DNA of 64,000 nt from CBDAUN01 sp965214875. GTDB lineage: Bacteria > Pseudomonadota > Gammaproteobacteria > Arenicellales > JAJDZL01. Location of the stretch: assembly GCA_965214875.1 (NCBI GenBank), contig OZ243980.1:310001-374000 (forward strand), in the 5' to 3' direction. Made by a program: the position numbers and the translations under genes. Shown piece by piece: positions 17,051-27,107 of this stretch (positions are counted from its first letter, which is position 1; every line of letters starts with the position of its first letter). The notes under the pieces were generated by a model. That model had not been told where the DNA came from and searched no databases. It saw only the letters and a list, made by a program, of their open reading frames with translations.

Positions 17051-19699
17051 CTACGGCTTAGCGGACGCGAGAATCATCTCGACCATTTCAGCTAAATCTA
17101 CAGACAGCGATTGCGCCGACTCTATCCGCTGAAGGCGTTTTTGCATGCTGGAGCGAAGATTGTCGGTGAATCTTCTAAACTGGCTGAATCCTTCGGCAAG
17201 TCGGGCGGCTAGCTGGGGGTTGGAAGCATCGATTTCGAGCACGAAATCAGCCAGCAGGTCGTAGCCTGTTCCGTCAGCGGCATGAAAGCAGTACGGATTC
17301 GCGTTGCAGAATGCGCCGATAAGCGCCGTAACGCGATTCGGCACATTTATGCTGAAGGCAGGATGATGTGTCAGGTCCATGACGCGCTTCAAGGTATCTT
17401 TGTGCGCCGTGGTGGCCTGAATCCGCAGCCATTTGTCGATCACGAGCGGATCATGCGCATAGCGCTTATAGAAAATATCGAGCGCGTTATCGCGCATTGG
17501 ACTTGAAGAGTCGGCTAAGACTTGAAGTGCCGCCGCCGTGTCTGTCATGTTGCGGAATCGCTCGAACTGCTGATGGGCGATTGACCAGATTTGAGGCGTA
17601 TCCACCGTGATCAGATAGGACAAGCACAAATTGCGCAGAAGCCGCCTGCCTGCCGCCTGCGCGCAGTAGCCTTGAGGTTCGCTAAAATCGAGCAGCTCTA
17701 GATAGGTCGTCAAAAGCAGATCGTAATGCGTCAAGCCAAGTTGTTTTGCCAGCGATTTTCTTGCGTGATGAATGGCGTTTGGATCAACCACAGTCATTTG
17801 CTGTCCGATTGCCAATTCGCTCGGCAGCGACAGGACCATCGCGACCAATGCGTTATCTTGGCCGGCGCGTCTGAGAACCGCCTCGAATGCGTCTAAATAT
17901 CCGTCACTGACATCCTTTGCGCACGCGCCACCGTTTTCGATTATGCGCAGTAGGCAGTTTTTTGCTGCCAATTGGGCCGCATCCCATTGGCCGTAGCCGT
18001 CAGTATCGCCGATCATCAGCTGGTGCAGCTGCTTGTCGGTGAGCGGGATACTCAAGTCTACTGGCGCTGAAAACCCGCGGAGCAAAGACGGCACCGGCGC
18101 GGATTCGATACCGTGAAATTCGAATGTCTGTTTGTTTTCGCATAAGTCGAGAACCATTTCGCGGCAGTCGCCGGCCGTATCCGGATGCAGCCGCAACGGG
18201 AGGTTTTCGCCTTGTTCGCTGATCAGGGCGGTTTTGACCGGGATGTGCAACGGTTCGCATGCATTGCTGTCAGCCCCGCCGGGTCGCTGTTTCAGGGTGA
18301 GCGAGAAAATTTTGCGATCTTGATCAAAATGTTGCTCCGCCTCCAATATCGGAGTTCCTGCCGTCTTGTACCAGCGCTTGAACTGCTTAAGCGAAAGGCC
18401 GCTCGCATCCTCCATTGCCGCAACGAAGTCGTCAATGGTCGCAGCGTGTCCGTCGTGCCGTTCGAAATAAAGATCGGCGCCCTTTCGATATGCTTCGGGG
18501 CCGAGCATGACATGCAGCATGCGGATCAGTTCCGCGCCTTTGTTATAGATGGTGAGGGTGTAGAAGTTGTTGATCGTGACATACGAATCCGGTTGCACCG
18601 GATGCGAAGTCGGTCCTTTGTCCTCCCTGAATTGGTGCACCTTGATCATGTTGGCATCGCGGATTCGTTGAACTGTCGGCGACCCCATGTCGGAGCTGAA
18701 TTGTTGCTCGCGGTAGATGGTGAACCCTTCTTTGAGGCTGAGTTGAAACCAATCTCGCAGCGTGACGCGATTGCCGCTCCAATTGTGAAAGTACTCATGC
18801 GCGATTACCGCCTCGATGCTGTGATAGTCCGCATCAGTCGCTGTACCAGGCTTCGCATAGACGTATTTGGAATTGAAGATGTTCAAACCCTTGTTTTCCA
18901 TCGCGCCCATATTGAACTCGTCGACAGCGACAATCATGTAGCGGTTTAAATCGTATTGCCGGCCGTAGGCTTGCTCGTCCCAGCGCATGGCGCGCTTAAG
19001 GCAATCCATTGCCCAAGAGCATTTGTCCAAGTCGTCTTGAGGCGCGTAGAACTCAAGGCGAACATCATTGCCGGAAGCGGTCGTGAAAGAATCGCTCATC
19101 ACGCCAAGCTTGCCGGCAACCAGTGCGAATAGATAGCAAGGTTTCGGGTGCGGGTCACGCCAAACGCAGTGGTGTCGGCCATCCGGCAAGTCGCCGCCGC
19201 CAATTTTTTCCCCATTTGAAAGTATGACTGGATATGCGGATTTACATGCCGTTATGCTGACGGTATAGCTGCTAAGTACATCTGGACGGTCGGGAAAGTA
19301 GGTGATTGAACGAAAGCCTTCCGCCTCGCACTGCGTAGTCAGTACGTCACCCGACAGGTACAGCCCGTTCAGCGAACGGTTGTCGGCCGGGCGAATCCGG
19401 TTGACGATACGTAGAGAAAAAACGTCCGGAACGTCTTCGATGATCAGATTTTCACCATCGAGGCGGTACTCGTCGTAGACCAGATGGTGTTCGTCAAGAT
19501 GCACCGAGTCCAGTTCGAGTCGATTGCCGAGCAGCACCAGCGGCTGGTCGGCACCGGCATCGCGCCTTTGCAAGGCCAGTTCGGAAACAACGGTCGTGAC
19601 CTCCGAATCGAGATCAAAGCTGAGATGGACATGCGGCACTTCGAAAGGTGGAGGGCGATAATCGCTTAAGTAGGTGCGTTTCAATCCTTCTGGTTTCAT
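17051..19699 (-). CDS. pepN: Aminopeptidase N (M1 family)
   Basis: A cytosolic zinc aminopeptidase of 882 residues, the length typical of proteobacterial PepN. The Gly-Ala-Met-Glu-Asn exopeptidase motif and the zinc site His-Glu-Tyr-Phe-His-Asn-Trp are present, with the downstream Glu in a Lys-Glu-Gly-Phe-Thr segment. The ATG at 19699 starts the conserved Lys-Arg-Thr-Tyr-Leu-Ser-Asp-Tyr opening; the frame runs to 19852, but that part covers the neighbouring gene and is not homologous. It begins about 35 bp inside no other gene and follows the amidotransferase gene closely. Confidence 0.95.
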   Translation of the reverse strand: MKPEGLKRTYLSDYRPPPFEVPHVHLSFDLDSEVTTVVSELALQRRDAGADQPLVLLGNRLELDSVHLDEHHLVYDEYRLDGENLIIEDVPDVFSLRIVNRIRPADNRSLNGLYLSGDVLTTQCEAEGFRSITYFPDRPDVLSSYTVSITACKSAYPVILSNGEKIGGGDLPDGRHHCVWRDPHPKPCYLFALVAGKLGVMSDSFTTASGNDVRLEFYAPQDDLDKCSWAMDCLKRAMRWDEQAYGRQYDLNRYMIVAVDEFNMGAMENKGLNIFNSKYVYAKPGTATDADYHSIEAVIAHEYFHNWSGNRVTLRDWFQLSLKEGFTIYREQQFSSDMGSPTVQRIRDANMIKVHQFREDKGPTSHPVQPDSYVTINNFYTLTIYNKGAELIRMLHVMLGPEAYRKGADLYFERHDGHAATIDDFVAAMEDASGLSLKQFKRWYKTAGTPILEAEQHFDQDRKIFSLTLKQRPGGADSNACEPLHIPVKTALISEQGENLPLRLHPDTAGDCREMVLDLCENKQTFEFHGIESAPVPSLLRGFSAPVDLSIPLTDKQLHQLMIGDTDGYGQWDAAQLAAKNCLLRIIENGGACAKDVSDGYLDAFEAVLRRAGQDNALVAMVLSLPSELAIGQQMTVVDPNAIHHARKSLAKQLGLTHYDLLLTTYLELLDFSEPQGYCAQAAGRRLLRNLCLSYLITVDTPQIWSIAHQQFERFRNMTDTAAALQVLADSSSPMRDNALDIFYKRYAHDPLVIDKWLRIQATTAHKDTLKRVMDLTHHPAFSINVPNRVTALIGAFCNANPYCFHAADGTGYDLLADFVLEIDASNPQLAARLAEGFSQFRRFTDNLRSSMQKRLQRIESAQSLSVDLAEMVEMILASAKP

Positions 19700-19733
19700 G
19701 AATGTCTGTCCGGTTGATGCTGTGGCTGCTGGG

Positions 19734-20441
19734 CTACCAGATCTTTTTCCATTCGCTGAGAAAGTCGAATAGCCACTCGTGCATGTCTGCACCATAGAGG
19801 CTTTCGTCTTGAATCTGTTTTGCCGGATTATGGGCACCAGGCATACTGTCAAGCTTGCCTTCGGCGGACCCGATCCATTCTTGCATGATTTGCGCCGTTA
19901 CTTCAGGATGAAATTGCAGGCCGTAGGCGCGGACGCCATAGCGGAACGCCTGATTTGGAAATACGTCGCCTCGCGCAAGGCATACGCCGCCTGCCGGAAT
20001 TGTAAACCCTTCGCCATGCCACTGATAGAAGTAGCGCGGTTGTTTCAAAAAGCCGTCTGATTCGCGAGTCGGCCCGATTCGGGTAAAGCCAATTTCAAAT
20101 CGCTTGTCCGGCCGTCGTTGAACGTCGCCGCCGAGTGCCTTCGAGAGCATTTGAGCGCCCAGGCAAATGCCGAGCACAGGACGATCGGATGTGGCCCAAT
20201 CGCCAATCAGCGCAATTTCTTCCTCAATATAGGTTTTTTCGGGCCCATCGTTAGCGCTTTGTACGCCACCGTAGACAATTAGCGCATCATAAATGGAGGC
20301 GTCATCCGGCAATGTGTCGCCAAATGCGGGAATGACGGTATGCGTGTCAACGCGGTTTTTCTGCAGCCAAGCACTGACTTGATCGCGGCTGTTTTCCTGC
20401 GCATGCCGCAGGATGAGTGCTTTTTTCACAATGCCATTCAC
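19734..20441 (-). CDS. Class I glutamine amidotransferase
   Basis: A 235-residue stand-alone glutamine amidotransferase. The nucleophile is in Gly-Ile-Cys-Leu-Gly-Ala-Gln (about residue 95) and the catalytic His-x-Glu in Gln-Phe-His-Pro-Glu-Val. The family includes GMP-synthase-like domains and gamma-glutamyl hydrolases; no synthetase domain is fused here, so the acceptor is unknown. It precedes pepN by 34 bp and may be co-transcribed. Confidence 0.88.
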   Translation of the reverse strand: MNGIVKKALILRHAQENSRDQVSAWLQKNRVDTHTVIPAFGDTLPDDASIYDALIVYGGVQSANDGPEKTYIEEEIALIGDWATSDRPVLGICLGAQMLSKALGGDVQRRPDKRFEIGFTRIGPTRESDGFLKQPRYFYQWHGEGFTIPAGGVCLARGDVFPNQAFRYGVRAYGLQFHPEVTAQIMQEWIGSAEGKLDSMPGAHNPAKQIQDESLYGADMHEWLFDFLSEWKKIW

Positions 20442-20478
20442 TATAGAAGGGTATTTTCAATCGATTCAATGAATTAGC

Positions 20479-20670
20479 TCAGGTGATCAGAATCAGCAGC
20501 GTCACCACCGCAATCACGCAGCCTATCGGCATCAGAAATCCTGGCCAGTCTTTTTCGGCTTTCTGGCTTTCGGCAAAAACGCGCTTAAGACCTGGAACGA
20601 AAAGAAAAAGCATGACAATTCCGAGCACTCCGATCAGAATCATCTCCCAAGTTTGCAAAGGTTCACCCAT
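20479..20670 (-). CDS. Small two-helix membrane protein
   Basis: From the ATG at 20670 the protein has 63 residues with two hydrophobic stretches (about 9-26 and 44-61) separated by a charged loop containing Lys-Arg-Val-Phe-Ala-Glu-Ser. GGAG lies 9 bp before the start, a good ribosome binding site. A longer frame reaches 20706 but has no such site. It lies upstream of the amidotransferase gene. The function is unknown. Confidence 0.7.
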   Translation of the reverse strand: MGEPLQTWEMILIGVLGIVMLFLFVPGLKRVFAESQKAEKDWPGFLMPIGCVIAVVTLLILIT

Positions 20671-21244
20671 ATGTTCTTTCTCCACTTTGGCCGAGCAACT
20701 CGGCACTGCGAATCAATTTGAGCATTGTATGCCTGTGGCGTTCCGTAAAATGACAAATTTATACAGAAGTGCCGTACATCTTCCCTGCAGACTATTTGCG
20801 TTCGGTTGCGCGCATTTTCAAGAATGAGGCTGTTTGAGCCATTGGCGCCACGTTTATCTGCGATTCATGCTGGTCGCGCCAAAGCGGCGCATTAGCCCGT
20901 CTTCTGGGCCAGATATGGCTGTCCAAGTGCTTGAAACTTGGCTTTTTCATTTGGGCAGTCTTTCACTCCCCGTCACGGCGCCCGCCATCAAAAGAGAGTC
21001 GAAGCATGAGCAAGTCGCGCCTTCGCTTGGGTTTGGTTTCTTTATGGCATGCATTGATTTCGCCGTCTGGCTTTGTCCAAGGCGCTGATTTGCGGCAAAA
21101 TCTTCTGCCATTCGCTATATTGTGCCCAAGTTGATGGGAGACAAGCCAATTCTAAAGTAAATTGGCCAGGCCGGACTCCAAACGCTGAATGATTCATAGT
21201 GCCGGCAGAAATATTAAAAAGCATAAAATGTTTTCTTTGCCTTC
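20671..21244. other. Intergenic region upstream of engB
   Basis: About 570 bp with divergent promoters for the small membrane protein and engB. Short frames on both strands give peptides with no recognisable features. No RNA gene or repeat was seen. Confidence 0.4.
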
Positions 21245-21871
21245 ATGAATGTACCAGCCATTAATCTTAACCAGGCAGTCTTCGTGACTGCGGCCCACAA
21301 CCCCAGCCAGTGGTTGCCGGATTCAGGGCGCGAGGTCGCATTCGCTGGCCGGTCCAATAGCGGCAAGTCCAGCGCCCTTAACCTGATTGCCGGACAAAAG
21401 CGTTTGGCGATCGCCAGCAAGATGCCAGGCCGCACACAGCAGATTGTCTTTTTTGCGGTCACTGAGCAATCTCGCCTAGTCGACTTGCCAGGCTACGGCT
21501 ACTCAAAAGTCCCGCAAAAAATGAGACGGCATTGGGGGCGAACCATCGAGTACTATCTGTCTACCCGCGAGAGCTTGGCCGGCTTGATTCATACGATGGA
21601 TATCCGGCATCCGCTCAAGCCTCAAGATGTCCAGCTTCTGCAATGGTGCGCGAACGCCTCGATGCGCACCCACGTGCTATTGACCAAGTGCGACAAGCTG
21701 TCGAAATCCAAAATCCATGCGACAGTCGCTTCGGTGTGCCGAGAACTCGAGCCGTACCAACATGCTCAGGTGCAAGCGTTTTCCAGCACAAGCGGATTTG
21801 GCGTCAATCAAGCCCGCGAGCGCATCGGCCAGTGGTTGCTGAATCTAGATGATGCCGAAGGTCACGCGTGA
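21245..21871 (+). CDS. engB: Ribosome-biogenesis GTPase EngB
   Basis: A 208-residue GTPase needed for late 50S assembly. The P-loop Gly-Arg-Ser-Asn-Ser-Gly-Lys-Ser is at 35-42, the G3 motif Asp-Leu-Pro-Gly-Tyr-Gly-Tyr-Ser follows, and the G4 motif is Thr-Lys-Cys-Asp-Lys. It converges on polA, and the stop codons share a palindrome TCACGCGTGA at 21862-21871. This adjacency to polA is conserved across gammaproteobacteria (as yihA-polA in E. coli). Confidence 0.96.
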   Translation: MNVPAINLNQAVFVTAAHNPSQWLPDSGREVAFAGRSNSGKSSALNLIAGQKRLAIASKMPGRTQQIVFFAVTEQSRLVDLPGYGYSKVPQKMRRHWGRTIEYYLSTRESLAGLIHTMDIRHPLKPQDVQLLQWCANASMRTHVLLTKCDKLSKSKIHATVASVCRELEPYQHAQVQAFSSTSGFGVNQARERIGQWLLNLDDAEGHA

Positions 21872-24552
21872 GCTTCGGCAAAGTTCGCGCCGTGTCCGGC
21901 TTCAACCTTAAGCGGAACGCTAAGCGCGATGACGCTTTCCATGACATCGCAAACAGCGGATCTGACAGATGGCAGGTCGCTATTGGGCACTTCGAAGACC
22001 AGTTCGTCGTGCACTTGCATGATCATGCGGGCATCGCTATTCGATTCCAGCAAAAAGCGATCGACTTCGATCATGGCCAGCTTGATGATATCTGCCGCCG
22101 AACCTTGCAACGGCGCATTGATCGCGGTACGCTCGGCATGCTGGCGAACCGAGAAGTTTCGCGAGTTTATATGCGGGACATGCAAGCGCCGGTGGCATAG
22201 AGTTTCGACGTAGCTGTTCTGTCTTGCCATGTCCCTTGAATTTTTCATATACACCTCAACCTGCGGGTAGCGGCCGAAGTACTGGTCGATAAATTGTTTG
22301 GCTTCAGACTGGCCGATGCGAAGCTGTCGAGACAGCCCGTAGGCCGACATCCCGTACATCAGCCCGAAATTGATCGCCTTGGCGTTTCGCCTTTGCTCAG
22401 GCGCGACCTCATCGATCGGAATGTCGAACACTTCAGCCGCCGTCGCCCGATGCACATCCTCGCCGCGAGAAAACGCATCCAGCAAGGCGGGCTCTTGCGA
22501 CAGGTGCGCCATCAGGCGCAGCTCGATCTGGGAGTAGTCGACCGCGAGCATGCAACACCCGGCATCCGGCACAAAAGCCTCTCTCACGCGCCGGCCTTCG
22601 GCGGTGCGAATCGGTATGTTCTGAAGATTCGGATTCGTAGACGATAGTCGGCCAGTCGCCGCAACAGCCTGGTTATAGGATGTGTGAACCCGGCCCGTGC
22701 GAGGCGAAATCAGCCCGGCGAGCTTGTCGGTATAGGTGGACTTAAGCTTAGACAATCCTCGATACTCCAGAATCAGGCGCGGCACATCGTAGATCCGCGC
22801 AAGCTCGTCGAGCGCATCCTCAGATGTGGATGGCTGTCCGGTAGAGGTTTTTTTGACAACAGGCATTCCGAGCTGATTGAACAGGACATCCTGGATCTGT
22901 TTTGGAGATGAGATGTTAAATACCGCCCCAGCGCTGGAATAGATTCTGTCTTGAATGGTCTGCATCTGCTCTGCCAGCTCGGCGCTTTGTCGATTCAGCG
23001 CCTCGGGATCAACAATGACGCCGACGGTCTCCATCCGTCTCAGCACAGGCACTAGCGGCATTTCGATCGTTTCATAGACTTGATTCAGTTCGCTGTTCTG
23101 AGTCAGTTGCGAATTCAAGGTCCGGTGCAGGAGCAAGGTGATTTCTGCGTCTTCGGCTGCGTAGTCTGCCGCGTCCGGGATTTCGACCTGATCGAAAGTC
23201 AATTGATCTTTTCCCTTGCCGACGACTTCCTCATAGGAGGTAACTGTGCGATCCAGATACTTCAATGCCAGGTTATCCATGCTGTGCTGCTGCACTGCGG
23301 TACTGTTCAGCACATAGGATTGAAGCATGGTGTCATGAAGCCCGCCTTTGATCGGCATGTCGTAGCGCTCAAGTATTGCTGCGTCGAATTTCAAGTTGTG
23401 GAATATCTTCACGATTGACGAGTCGTCGAGCAACGGCTTCAGCCTGTAGAGCACTTCGGCTCGCTCGAGCTGCGCAGGCGCATTCAAATGGCGGTGCTCG
23501 AAGGGGATATAGTATGCCTTGGCGGGATCGCAGCAGATGGAAATGCCAACCAGTTCACAATCAAAAATATCCAGACCTGTGGTTTCAGTGTCGATCGCGA
23601 AGCTCCCTGCTTCAGCGAGAACATCGACCATATCGTCCAGCTCCTGCCTATCGAGTATTACGCAGCGCTCAATTTGCTTGGACTTTTGACTATCGGCTTG
23701 ATCCAATACCCTCAGCCAAGTATTGAATTCGAAACGCGCATAGATGGACCGCAAGGCATCGAGATCCGGCCGCGAAATCGAGAATTCATCGAGGTCTAGA
23801 GCAACGTCGACATCGGTTTTCAGGGTGATCAGCTGTTTTGCCAAAGCGAGCCCGTCTAAAGAGTTGCGCAAGTTCTCGCCGGCCTTGCCGGGCAGGGCAT
23901 GTGCCTGCGCAATGATGTTGTCGAGCGAGCCGAATGCGTCAAGCCATTTGGCGGCAGTCTTGCCGCCAACCAACTCGACTCCCGGAATGTTGTCGGACTT
24001 GTCGCCGATGAGCGAAAGATAGTCCACAATTTGCTCCGGCATTACGCCAAATTTTTGCTTGACGCCCTTCGTGTCGAGCTCTTGCTCGCGCAATTCATCG
24101 CGCATAACTACTCGATCGTTGACCAGTTGGGCCAAGTCTTTGTCCCCGCTTGCAATCACTGTGAAAAGATCTTTTCGGCCCGCCGCCACCGCAAGCGTCC
24201 CAATTACATCGTCGGCTTCGACTCCCTCGATTGAAATGCTCGCGATGCCCATCGCCGGAACCAGCTCGCGGATGACATCGTATTGACCGCGCAGCTCGTC
24301 GGGCATCGGGGCGCGATTGGCTTTGTATTCGGCGTAGAGCTCATCGCGAAACGTGGGACCTTTCGCGTCGAAGACCACAACAAGATAGGTCGGAGATTGA
24401 TCTTTAATGATTCGGTTCATCATATTGGCAAAGCCGTAGATCGCCCCTGAAGGCTCTCCTTGGGAGTTGCTCAGGTTGCGCACGGCATGGAATGCGCGGT
24501 AGACGTAGGCGGTGCCGTCGACGAGGAAGAGAGTTTCGTGGTTCTGAGACAT
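21862..24552 (-). CDS. polA: DNA polymerase I
   Basis: An 896-residue polymerase with all three domains. The 5'-3' exonuclease is at about 1-290, the 3'-5' exonuclease has its catalytic Asp-Thr-Glu in Ile-Asp-Thr-Glu-Thr-Thr-Gly-Leu-Asp, and the polymerase has motif A Asp-Tyr-Ser-Gln-Ile-Glu-Leu-Arg, motif B Arg-Arg-Asn-Ala-Lys-Ala-Ile-Asn-Phe-Gly, and motif C Val-His-Asp-Glu-Leu. Proofreading residues look intact. The ATG at 24552 begins the conserved opening with Leu-Val-Asp-Gly; the frame to 24708 is an artefact. Confidence 0.97.
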   Translation of the reverse strand: MSQNHETLFLVDGTAYVYRAFHAVRNLSNSQGEPSGAIYGFANMMNRIIKDQSPTYLVVVFDAKGPTFRDELYAEYKANRAPMPDELRGQYDVIRELVPAMGIASISIEGVEADDVIGTLAVAAGRKDLFTVIASGDKDLAQLVNDRVVMRDELREQELDTKGVKQKFGVMPEQIVDYLSLIGDKSDNIPGVELVGGKTAAKWLDAFGSLDNIIAQAHALPGKAGENLRNSLDGLALAKQLITLKTDVDVALDLDEFSISRPDLDALRSIYARFEFNTWLRVLDQADSQKSKQIERCVILDRQELDDMVDVLAEAGSFAIDTETTGLDIFDCELVGISICCDPAKAYYIPFEHRHLNAPAQLERAEVLYRLKPLLDDSSIVKIFHNLKFDAAILERYDMPIKGGLHDTMLQSYVLNSTAVQQHSMDNLALKYLDRTVTSYEEVVGKGKDQLTFDQVEIPDAADYAAEDAEITLLLHRTLNSQLTQNSELNQVYETIEMPLVPVLRRMETVGVIVDPEALNRQSAELAEQMQTIQDRIYSSAGAVFNISSPKQIQDVLFNQLGMPVVKKTSTGQPSTSEDALDELARIYDVPRLILEYRGLSKLKSTYTDKLAGLISPRTGRVHTSYNQAVAATGRLSSTNPNLQNIPIRTAEGRRVREAFVPDAGCCMLAVDYSQIELRLMAHLSQEPALLDAFSRGEDVHRATAAEVFDIPIDEVAPEQRRNAKAINFGLMYGMSAYGLSRQLRIGQSEAKQFIDQYFGRYPQVEVYMKNSRDMARQNSYVETLCHRRLHVPHINSRNFSVRQHAERTAINAPLQGSAADIIKLAMIEVDRFLLESNSDARMIMQVHDELVFEVPNSDLPSVRSAVCDVMESVIALSVPLKVEAGHGANFAEAHA

Positions 24553-24788
24553 GGCGTTTTTTTTAATGGCAGGAACGGATCTGGTTACGCTGGCTGCTGA
24601 TGGAAAATGATCGGCGCAGACATTCGATTGTAGCATTGCTTGGACGTTGCGATTGATGCGAACGCGACTGAATGCTTCGATTGAACCGGCGGCATGTTTG
24701 ATCATCAAACTGAATTTCTTTGCAAGTGCCGATGCCCAACGTAATAAAATTGACGGCTTGACGCCTTAACCAGAAAAGTGCACGAACC

Positions 24789-26150
24789 ATGACAAAGCCC
24801 ACGAAATTTTTGCTTGACGAAGCGTCGCTTCCAAAAAGCTGGTACAACATTGTCGCGGACCTGCCTGCGCCCCCGCCGCCTGTATTGCATCCAGGCACCG
24901 GCCAGCCGGTAGGGCCGGATGATCTTGCGCCGCTGTTTCCGATGGCCATCATCATGCAGGAAGTTTGCCAGGACCGGCACGTCGACATTCCGCAACCGGT
25001 TATGGATGCGCTCAAGCTATGGCGCCCATCGCCGCTTTTCAGGGCCAAGCGCCTGGAACAGGCCCTTGATACGCCGGCGCGAATCTACTACAAGTACGAA
25101 GGCGGCTCGCCCGCGGGCTCGCATAAGCCCAATACCGCGATCGCCCAGGCATTCTACTCCAAAGAAGAGGGTGTTCGCCGAATCGCCACTGAAACCGGTG
25201 CGGGACAATGGGGCTCGGCTTTATCGATGGCCGGCGCGTTTTTCGGTCTCGAAATCGAAGTGTTCATGGTGCGGGTGAGCTACGATCAAAAGCCTTACAG
25301 ACGCGCATTGATGGAAACTTTCGGCGCAACCTGCGTCGCCAGCCCCAGCGATTTGACGCAATGCGGCAAGGCGATTTTGGCAGACGACCCCGATAGCAGC
25401 GGGAGTCTGGGCATCGCGATCAGCGAAGCGGTAGAGCGCGCCGCGCAGCGCGATGACACCAAGTATGCGCTTGGCAGCGTGCTCAATCACGTGCTGATGC
25501 ATCAGACTGTCGTGGGTCAAGAAGCGCTAGCGCAAATGGATATGGCGGACGACTATCCGGATATCGTCATCGGGTGCACAGGCGGCGGGAGCAACTTTGC
25601 CGGGCTCGCATTTCCGTTCATCGGCGAACAGCTTAGAGGAGGTCGGGCGATCGATGTGGTTGCCGTCGAGCCTTCGGCATGTCCGACCATGACCAAGGGG
25701 CGCTACGCATTCGATTTTGGAGATACGGGCAACCTGACGCCCTTGGTCAAGATGCATACGCTTGGCTCGAAGTTCGTGCCGGCGGGATTTCACGCGGGCG
25801 GCCTGCGCTATCACGGCATGGCGCCGCTAGTAAGCCTGCTAGCCGAGCTTGGGGTGATACGACCAAGGGCATATCCACAGCTGCATTGCTTCGATGCTGG
25901 CGTTCAGTTTGCCCGCGCCGAAGGCATCATCCCCGCGCCAGAGGCGAATCACGCGGTGGCGGCAGCCATAGAAGAGGCCAACCGTTGCAAGACAGAAGGG
26001 GTAAGCAAGGCAATTTTGTTCAATCTGTGCGGCCATGGCCATTTCGATATGCAAGCCTACGCCGACTATCACGCTGGCAACATGGTCGACTACGAGTATT
26101 CGGATGAAGAAGTCGCCATGGCATTGGCGGGCTTGCCATCAGTTGCTTGA
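24789..26150 (+). CDS. trpB: Tryptophan synthase beta-like protein (TrpB2 type)
   Basis: A 453-residue PLP enzyme of the TrpB2 branch, longer at the N-terminus than TrpB1. The PLP lysine is in Gly-Ser-His-Lys-Pro-Asn, with Glu-Thr-Gly-Ala-Gly-Gln-Trp-Gly catalytic loop and Gly-Gly-Gly-Ser-Asn phosphate-binding loop. It converts indole and serine to tryptophan, but TrpB2 need not pair with TrpA. No trpA or other trp genes are nearby, so it is likely an independent indole salvage enzyme or moonlighting form. Confidence 0.92.
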   Translation: MTKPTKFLLDEASLPKSWYNIVADLPAPPPPVLHPGTGQPVGPDDLAPLFPMAIIMQEVCQDRHVDIPQPVMDALKLWRPSPLFRAKRLEQALDTPARIYYKYEGGSPAGSHKPNTAIAQAFYSKEEGVRRIATETGAGQWGSALSMAGAFFGLEIEVFMVRVSYDQKPYRRALMETFGATCVASPSDLTQCGKAILADDPDSSGSLGIAISEAVERAAQRDDTKYALGSVLNHVLMHQTVVGQEALAQMDMADDYPDIVIGCTGGGSNFAGLAFPFIGEQLRGGRAIDVVAVEPSACPTMTKGRYAFDFGDTGNLTPLVKMHTLGSKFVPAGFHAGGLRYHGMAPLVSLLAELGVIRPRAYPQLHCFDAGVQFARAEGIIPAPEANHAVAAAIEEANRCKTEGVSKAILFNLCGHGHFDMQAYADYHAGNMVDYEYSDEEVAMALAGLPSVA

Positions 26151-26180
26151 ACGACGCATAAATAACCGAATTGAGTTTGA

Positions 26181-27107
26181 GTGGTGCTCGCAGTCGAGGA
26201 CTTAGTAAGGCGCTTCGGCGATATTCGCGCGGTTGACGGTGTCGACTTCACCGTGTCCAAAGGCGACGTGCTGGCGTTTCTTGGTCCGAACGGTGCCGGC
26301 AAATCAACCACCATGAAGATCATCACCGGCTATCTTCAGGCCGATAGCGGGCGCGTGACCTACGATGGCGCCGATATCGCCGAGCAGCCAAGACCGATCA
26401 AGTCCCGCATTGGCTACTTGCCGGAGGGCGTGCCCATGTACGGCGAAATGCCGGTCCATTCGTTTCTCGCATTTATCGCGAAAGTCCGAAGGATGACGAG
26501 CTCCGAGAGTCGCTGCAGTATTTCCAAAGCCGTGTCCGCACTTGGGCTGCACGGCGTTTTGACGCAGCGCATTGAAACATTGTCCAAAGGCTATCAGCGT
26601 CGGGTGGGCTTGGCTCAGGCGCTGCTGCACGATCCGGAGTATCTGATCCTTGATGAGCCGACCGACGGTCTTGACCCGAATCAAAAGGCGCAAATCCGCG
26701 AACTGATCAAGAGCATATCGGTGCGCAAGGCGATCATTCTTTCGACCCATATTCTTGAAGAAGTGGAAGCGGTGTGCAGTCGTGTGATCATTATCGATCG
26801 AGGTCGCATCGTGGTCGACACCACGCCTGCCGATCTTGCGACGCTTTCGAAGTCGCATAACGCGATATTCGTGCAAATGGACGGACTGGAATCTGATCAG
26901 CTGTCCGCGCAGTTGCGAAGTGCCGTCAATTGTGTTGAAATAGATGAAGTGGCGCATGATTCCATACGCATTGTTGCTGACGACCGAGACGCGGTTGTTG
27001 ATCGAATCAACGAGATCGCCAAAACCAGCAACTGCACGGTTCGCCAAATGTATTCTCAAGGAGGCAATCTTAATGATGTATTCCGCCAGATTACGCGAGA
27101 AAACTAG
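26181..27107 (+). CDS. ABC transporter ATPase, gliding/ABC-2 type
   Basis: A 308-residue nucleotide-binding protein of the ABC-2/GldA type. Walker A is Gly-Pro-Asn-Gly-Ala-Gly-Lys-Ser-Thr (about 36-44), the signature is Leu-Ser-Lys-Gly-Tyr-Gln-Arg-Arg, Walker B is Leu-Ile-Leu-Asp-Glu-Pro-Thr, and the H-loop is Ser-Thr-His-Ile. The start is GTG (26181), with GAG just upstream. A matching ABC-2 permease would normally follow; instead a DUF2782 gene overlaps it by 35 bp, so the partner must be elsewhere. Confidence 0.88.
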   Translation: MVLAVEDLVRRFGDIRAVDGVDFTVSKGDVLAFLGPNGAGKSTTMKIITGYLQADSGRVTYDGADIAEQPRPIKSRIGYLPEGVPMYGEMPVHSFLAFIAKVRRMTSSESRCSISKAVSALGLHGVLTQRIETLSKGYQRRVGLAQALLHDPEYLILDEPTDGLDPNQKAQIRELIKSISVRKAIILSTHILEEVEAVCSRVIIIDRGRIVVDTTPADLATLSKSHNAIFVQMDGLESDQLSAQLRSAVNCVEIDEVAHDSIRIVADDRDAVVDRINEIAKTSNCTVRQMYSQGGNLNDVFRQITREN

